A stretch of DNA of 29,440 nucleotides from GCA-2733415 sp964635575 (GTDB lineage Bacteria > Bacteroidota > Bacteroidia > Flavobacteriales > Flavobacteriaceae): positions 1 through 29,440 of the forward strand of contig CAZWNY010000021.1 in NCBI GenBank assembly GCA_964635575.1, in the 5' to 3' direction. Numbering within the stretch: the first letter of the stretch is position 1; each line of letters opens with the position of its first letter. A program made the position numbers and the translations under genes. Positions 17,117 to 24,777 of this stretch are shown piece after piece. The notes under the pieces were generated by a model that saw only the letters and a list, made by a program, of their open reading frames with translations, made no database searches and was not told where the DNA came from.

Positions 17117-17454
17117 AAAATACTCAAAACTATTAAAATATAACAACTTTATAACTTAAAAATTATAGTTGTACGTTTAAAATTTAAACGAATACTCAAA
17201 AATCACTTAATCTATCTTTGGGTGATTTAATATCTCGATTGCAATTGATTAAGAGAACAATTCCGTGTTTTAAAAAAATACACCTTATGTTTTAAAGATA
17301 AGGTGTCTTTAGATAATTACAGTCAAACTTTATTGTTTTTATGCCTCTGTTTGATAATTTTTATTTTAACCTATCTTTAACAATATTTTAAATTATTTTT
17401 TTCATCTTGCATGTGTAAAACAAAATAATATTTTACGCTTTAAAATAATTAAAA
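17117..17454. other. Hairpin-dense intergenic region before moxR
   Basis: 338 bp with no credible ORF. It holds four successive self-complementary elements: a bulged stem at 17143-17172; a 17-nt palindrome at 17174-17190; an 11-bp stem (two G-T pairs) with a 7-nt loop at 17200-17228; and a 9-bp perfect stem at 17280-17306. A TATCTTTG promoter-like octamer lies in the third hairpin at 17213-17220. The last 130 bp before moxR are plain AT-rich sequence in which I see no strong promoter. Confidence 0.5.
17280..17306 (+). terminator. Terminator-like hairpin after the 16310 gene
   Basis: A 9-bp perfect stem, ACACCTTAT with ATAAGGTGT, around a 9-nt loop, preceded by an A-rich run and followed by CTTTAG. 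The T-run is short, so termination strength is uncertain. Confidence 0.5.
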
Positions 17455-18456
17455 ATGGAAACACAAACTACAGTCGATATAAAATCGATAAACGAAAAAA
17501 TAGAAAGAGAAAGTGCTTTTATCGACTTACTTGTTATGGAAATGAACAAAGTAATTGTTGGACAAAGATACATGATAGAACGACTATTAATAGGCTTGTT
17601 GGGTCAAGGTCATATTTTATTAGAAGGCGTGCCAGGTTTAGCAAAAACTTTAGCCATAAATACACTATCAAAAGCAGTTTCGGGCAGTTTTAGTAGAATC
17701 CAATTTACACCTGATTTACTGCCAGCAGATGTTGTAGGAACCATGATTTACAATATTAAAGAAAACGATTTTTCGATTAAAAAAGGACCAATTTTTGCTA
17801 ATTTTGTGTTAGCAGACGAAATTAATAGAGCGCCAGCAAAAGTGCAATCGGCATTATTAGAAGCAATGCAAGAAAAACAAGTAACAATTGGCGACACTAC
17901 GTTTACTTTAGATAAACCATTTTTAGTAATGGCAACACAAAACCCGGTAGAACAAGAAGGAACATATCCATTACCAGAAGCGCAAGTAGATCGTTTTATG
18001 TTAAAAGTGGTAATTGATTACCCATCAATAGAAGACGAACAACTAATTGTACGCTCCAATTTAAAAGGAGCTTTCCAAAAAATAAACGAAGTAGTATCCG
18101 TAGACCAAATAAAAAGAGCACAGCAAGCGGTTAGAGAAGTATATATGGACGAGAAAATAGAAAAATATATTCTTAATATTGTTTTCGCAACACGTTATCC
18201 TGAAAAATATGGTTTACCAGAATTAAAACCACTAATTAATTTTGGAGCATCACCACGTGGAAGTATCAACCTAGCAAACGCCGCAAAATGTTATGCATTT
18301 ATTAGGCGAAGAGGTTACGTAATACCAGAAGATGTACGTGCGATGGTAACTGATGTGTTACGCCATAGAATAGGAATTACTTACGAAGCAGAAGCAGAAA
18401 ACATTACTTCGGAAGAAATTATTACAAAAATTGTAAACCAAATAGAAGTTCCATAA
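17455..18456 (+). CDS. moxR: MoxR-family AAA+ ATPase
   Basis: A 333-residue AAA+ ATPase, likely a cytoplasmic chaperone acting on the VWA proteins encoded downstream. Walker A is GVPGLAKT at residues 58-65. Walker B is VLADEIN at 118-124. FLVMATQNPVEQEG around 160-175 is the sensor 1 region, and LPEAQVDRF follows. The C-terminal lid contains GASPRG and a two-Arg RRR segment. It opens the Bat (Bacteroides aerotolerance) gene order: moxR, DUF58, BatD-like, batA, flavoprotein, batB, batC. The next gene starts 59 bp after its stop. Confidence 0.93.
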   Translation: METQTTVDIKSINEKIERESAFIDLLVMEMNKVIVGQRYMIERLLIGLLGQGHILLEGVPGLAKTLAINTLSKAVSGSFSRIQFTPDLLPADVVGTMIYNIKENDFSIKKGPIFANFVLADEINRAPAKVQSALLEAMQEKQVTIGDTTFTLDKPFLVMATQNPVEQEGTYPLPEAQVDRFMLKVVIDYPSIEDEQLIVRSNLKGAFQKINEVVSVDQIKRAQQAVREVYMDEKIEKYILNIVFATRYPEKYGLPELKPLINFGASPRGSINLANAAKCYAFIRRRGYVIPEDVRAMVTDVLRHRIGITYEAEAENITSEEIITKIVNQIEVP

Positions 18457-18481
18457 TTGAACCCCTTGTTAAACCGTTTAA

Positions 18482-18499
18482 TTTTCCTTTTTAGGAAAA
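18482..18499 (+). other. Small hairpin between moxR and the DUF58 gene
   Basis: TTTTCC and GGAAAA pair across a 6-nt loop, 17 nt before the DUF58 ATG. It is AT-rich and only six pairs long. It could damp or position translation, but may be chance. Confidence 0.25.
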
Positions 18500-18515
18500 A
18501 TTTAGAATACAAAAA

Positions 18516-19379
18516 ATGGATACTAAAGAGTTATTAAAAAAAGTACGAAAAATAGAAGTTAAAACTCGGCGTTTGTCTGACCATGTTTTTGGAGGAGAAT
18601 ATCAATCAACCTTCAAAGGAAGAGGTATGACTTTTTCTGAAGTACGCCAATACCAATACGGAGACGATATTAGAGCAATAGACTGGAACGTTACCGCACG
18701 TACAAACGAACCACATATTAAAGTTTTTGAAGAAGAAAGAGAATTAACCATGATGTTAATGGTAGATATCTCGAACTCTAAAGTATTCGGAACTACAAAA
18801 CAATTTAAAGAAGAAACCGTAACCGAAATATCAGCAACTTTAGCCTTTTCGGCAATGCAAAACAACGATAAAATAGGATTAATCTTGTTTTCTGACGAAA
18901 TAGAACTTTTTATACCGCCTAAAAAAGGAAAATCGCACGTATTACGAATTATAAGAGAACTTATTGAGTTTAAACCAAAAAGCACAAAAACAAACATTAC
19001 AACAGCATTTAAATTTTTGTCTAGCGTAATAAAAAAGAAAGCTATTGTATTTATACTTTCTGATTTTATTGCCGACAATTACAATCAAACACTAAAAATT
19101 GTAGGCAGAAAACACGATGTAACAGGCATTAGAGTGTACGATAAACATGAGGAAACCATACCTAATTTAGGAATGGTTAACTTTACAGACGCCGAAACAA
19201 ATGTTACACAAACCATAAATACATCCGCCAAAAAAGTACGAGATAATTACGCAAAATTTCATCTTGAAAAAGTAAATTATTTTACAGATGCTTTTCGTAA
19301 AAGCGGATCAGGTGTAATACATACACGAGTTGATGAAGATTACGTTAAAAAATTATTAGGGTATTTTAAAAGAAGATAA
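18516..19379 (+). CDS. DUF58 domain protein of the Bat operon
   Basis: 287 residues, a stand-alone DUF58 protein. The diagnostic segment runs from FSEVRQYQYGDD through IRAIDWNVTART (residues 40-62). A VWA-like fold follows with a metal-site-like DxSxS (Asp84, Ser86, Ser88 in VDISNS) and IVFILSDFIAD further on. No membrane segment or signal is seen, so it is probably cytoplasmic and works with MoxR. Its exact biochemical role is not established. It ends 5 bp before the next gene. Confidence 0.9.
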   Translation: MDTKELLKKVRKIEVKTRRLSDHVFGGEYQSTFKGRGMTFSEVRQYQYGDDIRAIDWNVTARTNEPHIKVFEEERELTMMLMVDISNSKVFGTTKQFKEETVTEISATLAFSAMQNNDKIGLILFSDEIELFIPPKKGKSHVLRIIRELIEFKPKSTKTNITTAFKFLSSVIKKKAIVFILSDFIADNYNQTLKIVGRKHDVTGIRVYDKHEETIPNLGMVNFTDAETNVTQTINTSAKKVRDNYAKFHLEKVNYFTDAFRKSGSGVIHTRVDEDYVKKLLGYFKRR

Positions 19380-19384
19380 TAATA

Positions 19385-21067
19385 ATGAGTTATAAATTTC
19401 AAATTATACGTTATGCGTTAAATACTACAAAACAATTACTTTGGTTTGTAGTACTATTACTGTTTTCGCCATCCTTATCAGCACAAAACATAGTGGTTAA
19501 ATTAGATACCACTACAATAAAAATAGGAGAAGAAATAAAACTAAATATTTTTGTAGAAGCAAACCCAACTGATTTAATTATTTTTCCAGAAGTAAAAACA
19601 ATGGGTTTATTGGAAGTCATAAACTCATATAAAATAGACACTTTAGATTTAAAAAATCAATTTATTTTAAAAAAAGAATACGGCTTAATACAATTTGATT
19701 CTGGACATTACACGCTTCCGCCACAAAAAATTAACATAAACGGTAAAATACAATTAACCGATTCTCTTTTAATAGAAGTTAAAGATGTTGTGGTAGATAC
19801 TACCAAGCAAAATCTGTACGATATTAAATCTATTATTAAAGTAGAAAAACCATCTGAAGGATTTCCAAAATGGGCAAAATATGTATTATTATGCTTAATT
19901 GTTTTATTAGCAATCTTCTTTTTTATTGTATATAAAAAATCAAAAACCGAAAATAAAACCGAAAATAAATTACCACCTTTTGAAGAGGCCATTTCACAAT
20001 TATTGTTGTTAAAAGAAAAAGAAAATTCGCTTTTAAATGAAGGAAAACACAAAGAATATTATTCGCAATTAACCGATGTTTTAAAACGTTATTTAGACGA
20101 AGAAGTGTATGAAGATGCTTTAGAAAGCACATCAGACGAGTTAATAAAAAAATTGGAATTGTTACGAAATTCAGGGAAATTTCCAATATCAAAAAAAGCA
20201 ATTAAAAGTTTACAATCAGTTTTGCAAACTTCCGATTTAGTAAAGTTCGCAAAATCAAAACCCGATTCTGGAACTGCAAAAGCAGATAGAGCAACCATAG
20301 AAAACATACTAAACGAAACCAAAGCAGCAATACCAGAACCAACAGAAGAAGAATTATGGAATAATGAACTGTATCGTTTAGCGCAAGAAAAAATTCAGAA
20401 ACGTAAAAAAATAATAAAGATAGCCGCAATAAGTTTAACCATTTTGTTTTTATCAATACTAGGTTTAGGAATTAAATACGGGTTTACAAACCTTAAAGAT
20501 GAAGTGTTTGGACACCCGTCAAAAGAGTTACTGGAAAGGAAATGGATACGTAGTGAGTACGGAAATCCGGTTGTAATAATAACCACACCAAAGGTGTTGA
20601 AAAGAACCTCTAACCAGCAACTGGAAAAAAATAATACACAAAGTTTCGCATACGGAAACATTAACGATAATTTAGCAATAACAATCAATACCGTTCAAAT
20701 ACCTTCAACTGTTCAAATGGGAGTTTTGCAACCATCCGAAGAAGAAGAAAAAGAAGAAATAGATTTAGAGCAAATTAACGAACAAACATTACAAATTTTA
20801 GAACAACAAGGAGCAACTGATATCGTATTAAAACAAGACGATTACGAATTTCCTGACCATTCAAAAGGTAAAAAAGCATACGGAACATTACGTATAAAAC
20901 ACTCCGTAACACAACAAAAACAACTTGTAAATTACGAAATACTAACCTTTGTGCAAGAAAACTCAATACAACAAGTATTAATCTTTTATAGCGATGATGA
21001 TAAATATGCAAAAAAAATTGCAAAACGTATTTTAAACTCCGTAGAACTTAAAAAAAATGAAAAATAA
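19385..21067 (+). CDS. BatD-like membrane protein of the Bat operon
   Basis: 560 residues. The first 33 residues form a signal or membrane segment ending SLSAQ. A beta-rich periplasmic region (about 35-160) resembles the N-terminal immunoglobulin-like part of BatD/oxygen-tolerance proteins. A membrane helix lies near 165-183, a helical cytoplasmic part with YYSQLTDVLKRYLDE near 225-239 follows, a second helix lies near 343-362, and the last 190 residues are soluble and rich in Glu and Gln. The middle helical part matches the DUF4381-like half seen in Bat loci. In Bacteroidota this slot between DUF58 and batA is usually held by such a protein, distinct from batD itself. Its stop overlaps the batA start (TAATG). 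Function is unknown. Confidence 0.75.
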   Translation: MSYKFQIIRYALNTTKQLLWFVVLLLFSPSLSAQNIVVKLDTTTIKIGEEIKLNIFVEANPTDLIIFPEVKTMGLLEVINSYKIDTLDLKNQFILKKEYGLIQFDSGHYTLPPQKININGKIQLTDSLLIEVKDVVVDTTKQNLYDIKSIIKVEKPSEGFPKWAKYVLLCLIVLLAIFFFIVYKKSKTENKTENKLPPFEEAISQLLLLKEKENSLLNEGKHKEYYSQLTDVLKRYLDEEVYEDALESTSDELIKKLELLRNSGKFPISKKAIKSLQSVLQTSDLVKFAKSKPDSGTAKADRATIENILNETKAAIPEPTEEELWNNELYRLAQEKIQKRKKIIKIAAISLTILFLSILGLGIKYGFTNLKDEVFGHPSKELLERKWIRSEYGNPVVIITTPKVLKRTSNQQLEKNNTQSFAYGNINDNLAITINTVQIPSTVQMGVLQPSEEEEKEEIDLEQINEQTLQILEQQGATDIVLKQDDYEFPDHSKGKKAYGTLRIKHSVTQQKQLVNYEILTFVQENSIQQVLIFYSDDDKYAKKIAKRILNSVELKKNEK

Positions 21068-22068
21068 TGTTTAGTAATTACGAATTTGTAAACCCCGAAT
21101 TACTTTGGTTATTGGTATTATTACCTTTAACTGCATTATGGTATTTTTTTAAACGAAAAAAACAAAACGCAACCGTACAAATAAGTAGTTTACAGGGTTT
21201 TAAAGACACCAGTATGCTACCCAAATTAAAACCCATATTAATGGTTTTGAGGTTGCTTGCAATAACTGCAGTATTAATTGCTTTAGCAAGACCACGTACC
21301 GTAACAGTTTCTACTAAAACAAAAACCAATAAAGGAATAGATATTGTAATAGCAATAGATATTTCGGCAAGTATGTTAGCAAAGGATTTACGACCAAACC
21401 GTTTAGAAGCCCTAAAAAAAGTAGCTTCTAAATTTATAAAAGGTCGTCCAAATGACCGTATAGGATTAGTTTTATATGCAGGAGAAAGCTATACCAAAAC
21501 ACCTATTACAAGCGACAAATCTATTGTTTTAAGCTCTCTAAAAGAAATTAAATACGACAAAAGAATAACTGGAGGCACTGCAATTGGTATGGGATTAGCA
21601 ACTTCCGTAAACCGATTAAAAAACAGTAAAGCAAAAAGTAAAGTAATTATTTTATTAACTGATGGAGTAAATAATAGCGGAACAATCGATCCGAAAATAG
21701 CAAGTGAATTAGCTTCTAGCTTTAATATAAAAGTATACACCATTGGCTTAGGCACAAACGGCATGGCATTATCTCCAGTAGCATTGCGACCTAATGGAAC
21801 TTTTATTTTTAATAGAGTAAAAGTAGAAATTGATGAGGTATTGTTAAGGGAAATTGCTAAAAACACCAACGGAAAATATTTTAGAGCAACCAATAATAAA
21901 AAACTGAAAGCAATTTATAACGAAATTAATAAGTTAGAAAAAACAGAAGTTGAAGAATTTAAATTTTATAATTATCAAGAAAAATACCGACCATTAGTAC
22001 TATTTGCTTTGGCGTTATTTTTATTAGAAAGCATATTGCGATTAACCATTTTTAGAAGTTTTGTGTAA
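21067..22068 (+). CDS. batA: BatA, VWA domain membrane protein
   Basis: 333 residues. Two N-terminal membrane helices (about 11-28 and 55-74, the latter ending IALARPRTVT) precede a von Willebrand factor A domain with an intact metal-ion site: DISAS (Asp98, Ser100, Ser102), the Thr of GGTAIG, and the Asp of LLTDGVNNSG. A C-terminal helix near 310-330 anchors it again. LRPNRLEA after the metal site is shared with BatB. The Bat proteins are linked to oxidative-stress tolerance in Bacteroides, with an unclear mechanism. It overlaps its neighbours by one base on both sides. Confidence 0.9.
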   Translation: MFSNYEFVNPELLWLLVLLPLTALWYFFKRKKQNATVQISSLQGFKDTSMLPKLKPILMVLRLLAITAVLIALARPRTVTVSTKTKTNKGIDIVIAIDISASMLAKDLRPNRLEALKKVASKFIKGRPNDRIGLVLYAGESYTKTPITSDKSIVLSSLKEIKYDKRITGGTAIGMGLATSVNRLKNSKAKSKVIILLTDGVNNSGTIDPKIASELASSFNIKVYTIGLGTNGMALSPVALRPNGTFIFNRVKVEIDEVLLREIAKNTNGKYFRATNNKKLKAIYNEINKLEKTEVEEFKFYNYQEKYRPLVLFALALFLLESILRLTIFRSFV

Positions 22069-22580
22069 TGAAAAAAGGGATAATAATACAAGCTAGTTCA
22101 AAAAGTAAAGGAAATACCTTTAAAGTAGTTTCGTATTTACAAGAAATAACAGGGTTTGATTATGTTGATTTAAACACAAAAAACATCAATCATTTTAGTT
22201 ATGACTTTAAACACAAAAACGATGATTTTTCTGAAATTTTTAAAAACATCGTTAAAAATTACGACATCATTATTTTTGCAACACCAATATATTGGTACAC
22301 AATGAGTGGTATTTTAAAAGTTTTTTTAGATCGTATTTCCGATTTTTTGTTTCATGAAAAACAATACGGAAAGCTACTAAACGGAAAACAAGTAGCAGTA
22401 ATAAGTTGTGGCTCTTCTAAAGAAATTTTTGAAGCATTTACAATGCCATTTATAGAAACCTCAAAATATTTAAAAATGAATTACCTAGGGCATTTACACA
22501 CATGGTTATCCGAAGAAAAAATATCAGAAACAATGAAAGATAAAATTAATAAATTTGCAGAAAAAATAATTAAACCCTAA
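22068..22580 (+). CDS. Flavodoxin-fold NAD(P)H oxidoreductase inside the Bat operon
   Basis: 170 residues of the flavodoxin_2/FMN-reductase-like superfamily. The N-terminal strand and loop IIIQASSKSKGNT (residues 5-17) match an FMN phosphate-binding loop. DIIIFATPIYWYTMSG (66-81) followed by LKVFLDRI matches the flavin-ring loop and helix of WrbA/NAD(P)H-dependent oxidoreductases. VAVISCGSS near 109 is the next strand. It lacks a signal peptide, so it is probably cytoplasmic. Its ATG shares one base with the batA stop (TAATG), indicating coupled expression with the Bat genes. The usual gene order as I know it has batB directly after batA. The substrate is unknown; quinone, flavin or disulfide reduction are possible. 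Confidence 0.78.
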   Translation: MKKGIIIQASSKSKGNTFKVVSYLQEITGFDYVDLNTKNINHFSYDFKHKNDDFSEIFKNIVKNYDIIIFATPIYWYTMSGILKVFLDRISDFLFHEKQYGKLLNGKQVAVISCGSSKEIFEAFTMPFIETSKYLKMNYLGHLHTWLSEEKISETMKDKINKFAEKIIKP

Positions 22581-22587
22581 AATAGTT

Positions 22588-22620
22588 GTAAAAACAATCA
22601 TTTGTAGGTTGTTATTTTAC
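22588..22620 (+). other. Imperfect hairpin between the flavoprotein gene and batB
   Basis: GTAAAAACAA pairs with TTGTTATTTTAC with a 2-nt bulge and an 11-nt loop. It lies in the only sizeable (75-bp) gap of the batA-batC section and could mark an RNA processing or attenuation site. There is no T-run. Confidence 0.3.
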
Positions 22621-22655
22621 GATTTAAAAAAACTGAAAACTAAACACCATAAAAA

Positions 22656-23690
22656 ATGTTTGAATTAGAAGAAAAAATATATTTTTATGTATTATTTGCA
22701 CTACCGATACTATTAGTAGTGTTGGCAACTCTGTTGTTATGGCGTAAAAAAACACAAAACCAATTTGCAGATGTCAATTTACTAGAACAATTAAGCCCGA
22801 AAAAATCTACAGGAAAATTAATTTTTAAAGTAATATTATGGTGTTTGGCAATCGTAAGTTTTAGTGTAGCATTAGTAAACCCAAAATTTGGAACTAAGTT
22901 AGAAACCGTAAAAAGAGAAGGGGTTGATATTGTTTTTGCTATAGATGTATCTAAAAGTATGTTAGCAGAAGATATTGCACCAAATCGATTGGAAAAATCA
23001 AAACAACTAGCCGCACAAATTATTAATAACTTAACAAGCGATAGAGTTGGAATTATTGCCTATGCAGGTAAAGCATATCCACAATTACCAATTACTACAG
23101 ATTATGCTTCGGCAAAAATGTTTCTACAAAACATGAATACCAATATGTTGTCTTCTCAAGGTACCGCAATTAGTGATGCTATCGAAATGGCTATTACCTA
23201 TTTTAATGATGAAGAGCAAACTAACCGTGTTTTACTAATAATTTCAGACGGAGAAGACCATAGTAATAATGCAGTATCAGCAGCAAAACTAGCCGCAGCA
23301 AAAGGTATAAAAATAATTACCATTGGTGTTGGAGATGCAAAAGGAAGCCCGATTCCGTTAAAACGAAACGGAATTATAGAAAGTTATAAAAAAAATAGCA
23401 ACGGAGAAACCGTAATAACCAAACTTAACGAAGCTATCTTAAAAGAAGTTGCAAGCAAAGCAAACGGATTTTATATAAATGGTAAAAACACAGAAAATGT
23501 AGTCAATACTATAAAAGAAACGTTATTAAAAATGGATAAAAAACAATTTGAAACCAAGCAATATACAGCATATAGTCATCAGTTTCAGTGGTTTTTAGCA
23601 CTTGGCTTATTGTTTTTACTAATTGATGTATTTGTTTTAGAGAAAAAAACAAGGTGGATTAACGCCTTAAACCTATTTAACGAAAAATAG
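22656..23690 (+). CDS. batB: BatB, VWA domain membrane protein
   Basis: 344 residues and a paralogue of BatA. Two N-terminal helices (about 11-29 and 55-74) precede a VWA domain with an intact metal site DVSKS (Asp97, Ser99, Ser101), a Thr in SQGTAISDA and LLIISDGEDHSN. A C-terminal helix is near 315-333. AEDIAPNRLEKSK corresponds to the BatA motif. BatA and BatB are thought to work together in the inner membrane with MoxR and DUF58. batC starts 7 bp after its stop. Confidence 0.9.
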   Translation: MFELEEKIYFYVLFALPILLVVLATLLLWRKKTQNQFADVNLLEQLSPKKSTGKLIFKVILWCLAIVSFSVALVNPKFGTKLETVKREGVDIVFAIDVSKSMLAEDIAPNRLEKSKQLAAQIINNLTSDRVGIIAYAGKAYPQLPITTDYASAKMFLQNMNTNMLSSQGTAISDAIEMAITYFNDEEQTNRVLLIISDGEDHSNNAVSAAKLAAAKGIKIITIGVGDAKGSPIPLKRNGIIESYKKNSNGETVITKLNEAILKEVASKANGFYINGKNTENVVNTIKETLLKMDKKQFETKQYTAYSHQFQWFLALGLLFLLIDVFVLEKKTRWINALNLFNEK

Positions 23691-23697
23691 TAACACC

Positions 23698-24453
23698 ATG
23701 AAACAAATAATCAACTATATATTTTTACTGATTGTAACCTTTTCTTTTGCACAAGAAAAAAAAGAAGCACCTAAAGATGTACTATATATTTATAAAGGAA
23801 ATAAAGCATTAAAAGCAAGTAACTTTGTAAATGCTGAAGCAAATTATAGAAAAGCAATTTCCGAAAACCCGTCAAACGCTACCTCAAAATATAATTTAGG
23901 AAATGCCTATTATAAAAACAAAAAAGTAGATGAAGCCTTAAACCGTTTTAATCAAGCACAAAAAGTAGCCAATACAAAACCCAAGAAACACAAAGTGTTC
24001 CATAATATGGGAAACAGTTTTATGCAAAAAAAAGAATTTGGTAAAGCTGTTGAAATGTATAAGGAAGCGCTTAGAAATAACCCTACCGACAATGAAACTC
24101 GATATAACCTAGCACTAGCAAAAGAAAAAAAGAAAAAAGACGATAAAAAGGACAAAAAGGACAAAAAAGATAAAAACAAAGACAAGAAAGACGATAAGAA
24201 AGAAGAAGGTAAAGACGGAGATGATAAAAAAGATAAATCCGATAAAAAAGATAAAAAAAATGATGGTGATCAAAAAAACAAAGACAAACCTAAAAAACAA
24301 GATCAAAAAAAACAACCTAAACAAGGGCAATTATCACCTCAACAAATACAACAATTATTAAAAGCGATGGATAACCAAGAGCAAAAACTACAGCAAAAAT
24401 TAAATGCTAAAAAAGGTAAAGGAGTTCCTGTTAAAAACGATAAAGATTGGTAG
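23698..24453 (+). CDS. batC: BatC, TPR protein with long Lys/Asp-rich region
   Basis: 251 residues. A signal peptide (1-19, ending SFAQ) is followed by about three TPR motifs (roughly 29-62, 63-96 and 99-132; for example ATSKYNLGNAYYKN and NETRYNLALAK). Residues 142-209 are almost only Lys, Asp, Glu, Gln and Gly, a highly charged disordered segment encoded by a purine-rich tract at 24121-24330. A predicted helix QLSPQQIQQLLKAMDNQEQK follows, and the C-terminus ends in KDW, as in other Bacteroidota BatC proteins I recall. It is the last gene before the assembly gap; batD would normally follow. Confidence 0.88.
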   Translation: MKQIINYIFLLIVTFSFAQEKKEAPKDVLYIYKGNKALKASNFVNAEANYRKAISENPSNATSKYNLGNAYYKNKKVDEALNRFNQAQKVANTKPKKHKVFHNMGNSFMQKKEFGKAVEMYKEALRNNPTDNETRYNLALAKEKKKKDDKKDKKDKKDKNKDKKDDKKEEGKDGDDKKDKSDKKDKKNDGDQKNKDKPKKQDQKKQPKQGQLSPQQIQQLLKAMDNQEQKLQQKLNAKKGKGVPVKNDKDW

Positions 24454-24499
24454 TTTTATAATTGCTATGTGATTAAAATATTGCAAAAACACTTTGTTA

Positions 24500-24599
24500 N
24501 NNNNNNNNNNNNNNNNNNNNNNNNNNNNNNNNNNNNNNNNNNNNNNNNNNNNNNNNNNNNNNNNNNNNNNNNNNNNNNNNNNNNNNNNNNNNNNNNNNN
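24500..24599. other. Assembly gap (100 N)
   Basis: Exactly 100 N, the conventional placeholder for a gap of unknown size. The 46 bp before it follow the batC stop and carry no gene. Real length and content are unknown, and batD and batE could lie here. Confidence 0.97.
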
Positions 24600-24707
24600 T
24601 TCATACAGTCAGGAATAAGAAGGTTAAACAAAATTAAACCTATGCTTGAAAAGTATAATAATTCATGTGTTTTTCAGTTCAATACCTTGTTCCATTATAA
24701 AATATAA
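24600..24707 (+). other. Open reading frame fragment leaving the assembly gap
   Basis: From the first base after the gap, one frame stays open for 35 codons and ends at TAA 24705-24707. It reads FIQSGIRRLNKIKPMLEKYN and then NSCVFQFNTLFHYKI. It could be the 3' end of a gene inside the gap, possibly a repeated gene that broke the assembly. It does not look like the ending of batD or batE. I recognise no family, and 35 codons in AT-rich DNA may be chance. Confidence 0.3.
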
Positions 24708-24733
24708 AATAGTCCTAAAATAAATAATTGCAA

Positions 24734-24761
24734 TTGATAAAATTGTTTTTTACTACCTTGT
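24734..24761 (+). promoter_or_regulatory. Possible promoter of comF
   Basis: TTG at 24734-24736, a 17-bp spacer, then TACCTTGT at 24754-24761, which departs from TAnnTTTG in its last two bases. The predicted start is about 10 nt before the comF ATG. Confidence 0.35.
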
Positions 24762-24777
24762 GCTAAAATAGACACGC

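Noticed and set aside
18602..19078. A 158-codon open frame on the minus strand inside the DUF58 gene, and similar long antisense frames at 6237-6734 and 21489-21893
   Set aside because: They mirror strongly conserved genes on the other strand, have no recognisable domains and no promoter or spacing of their own; in AT-rich codon usage such shadows are common.
24121..24330. Repetitive A/G units that at first look like a short tandem array or CRISPR-like pattern
   Set aside because: They are in frame within batC and encode a Lys/Asp-rich segment; units are irregular with no constant repeat and no unique spacers.
24454..24742. Complementary pair flanking the gap (24454-24465 and 24730-24742) as terminal repeats of an insertion sequence
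   Set aside because: The match is about 12 AT-rich bases with one indel and has no visible target duplication, so chance is likely; mentioned only as a weak hint.
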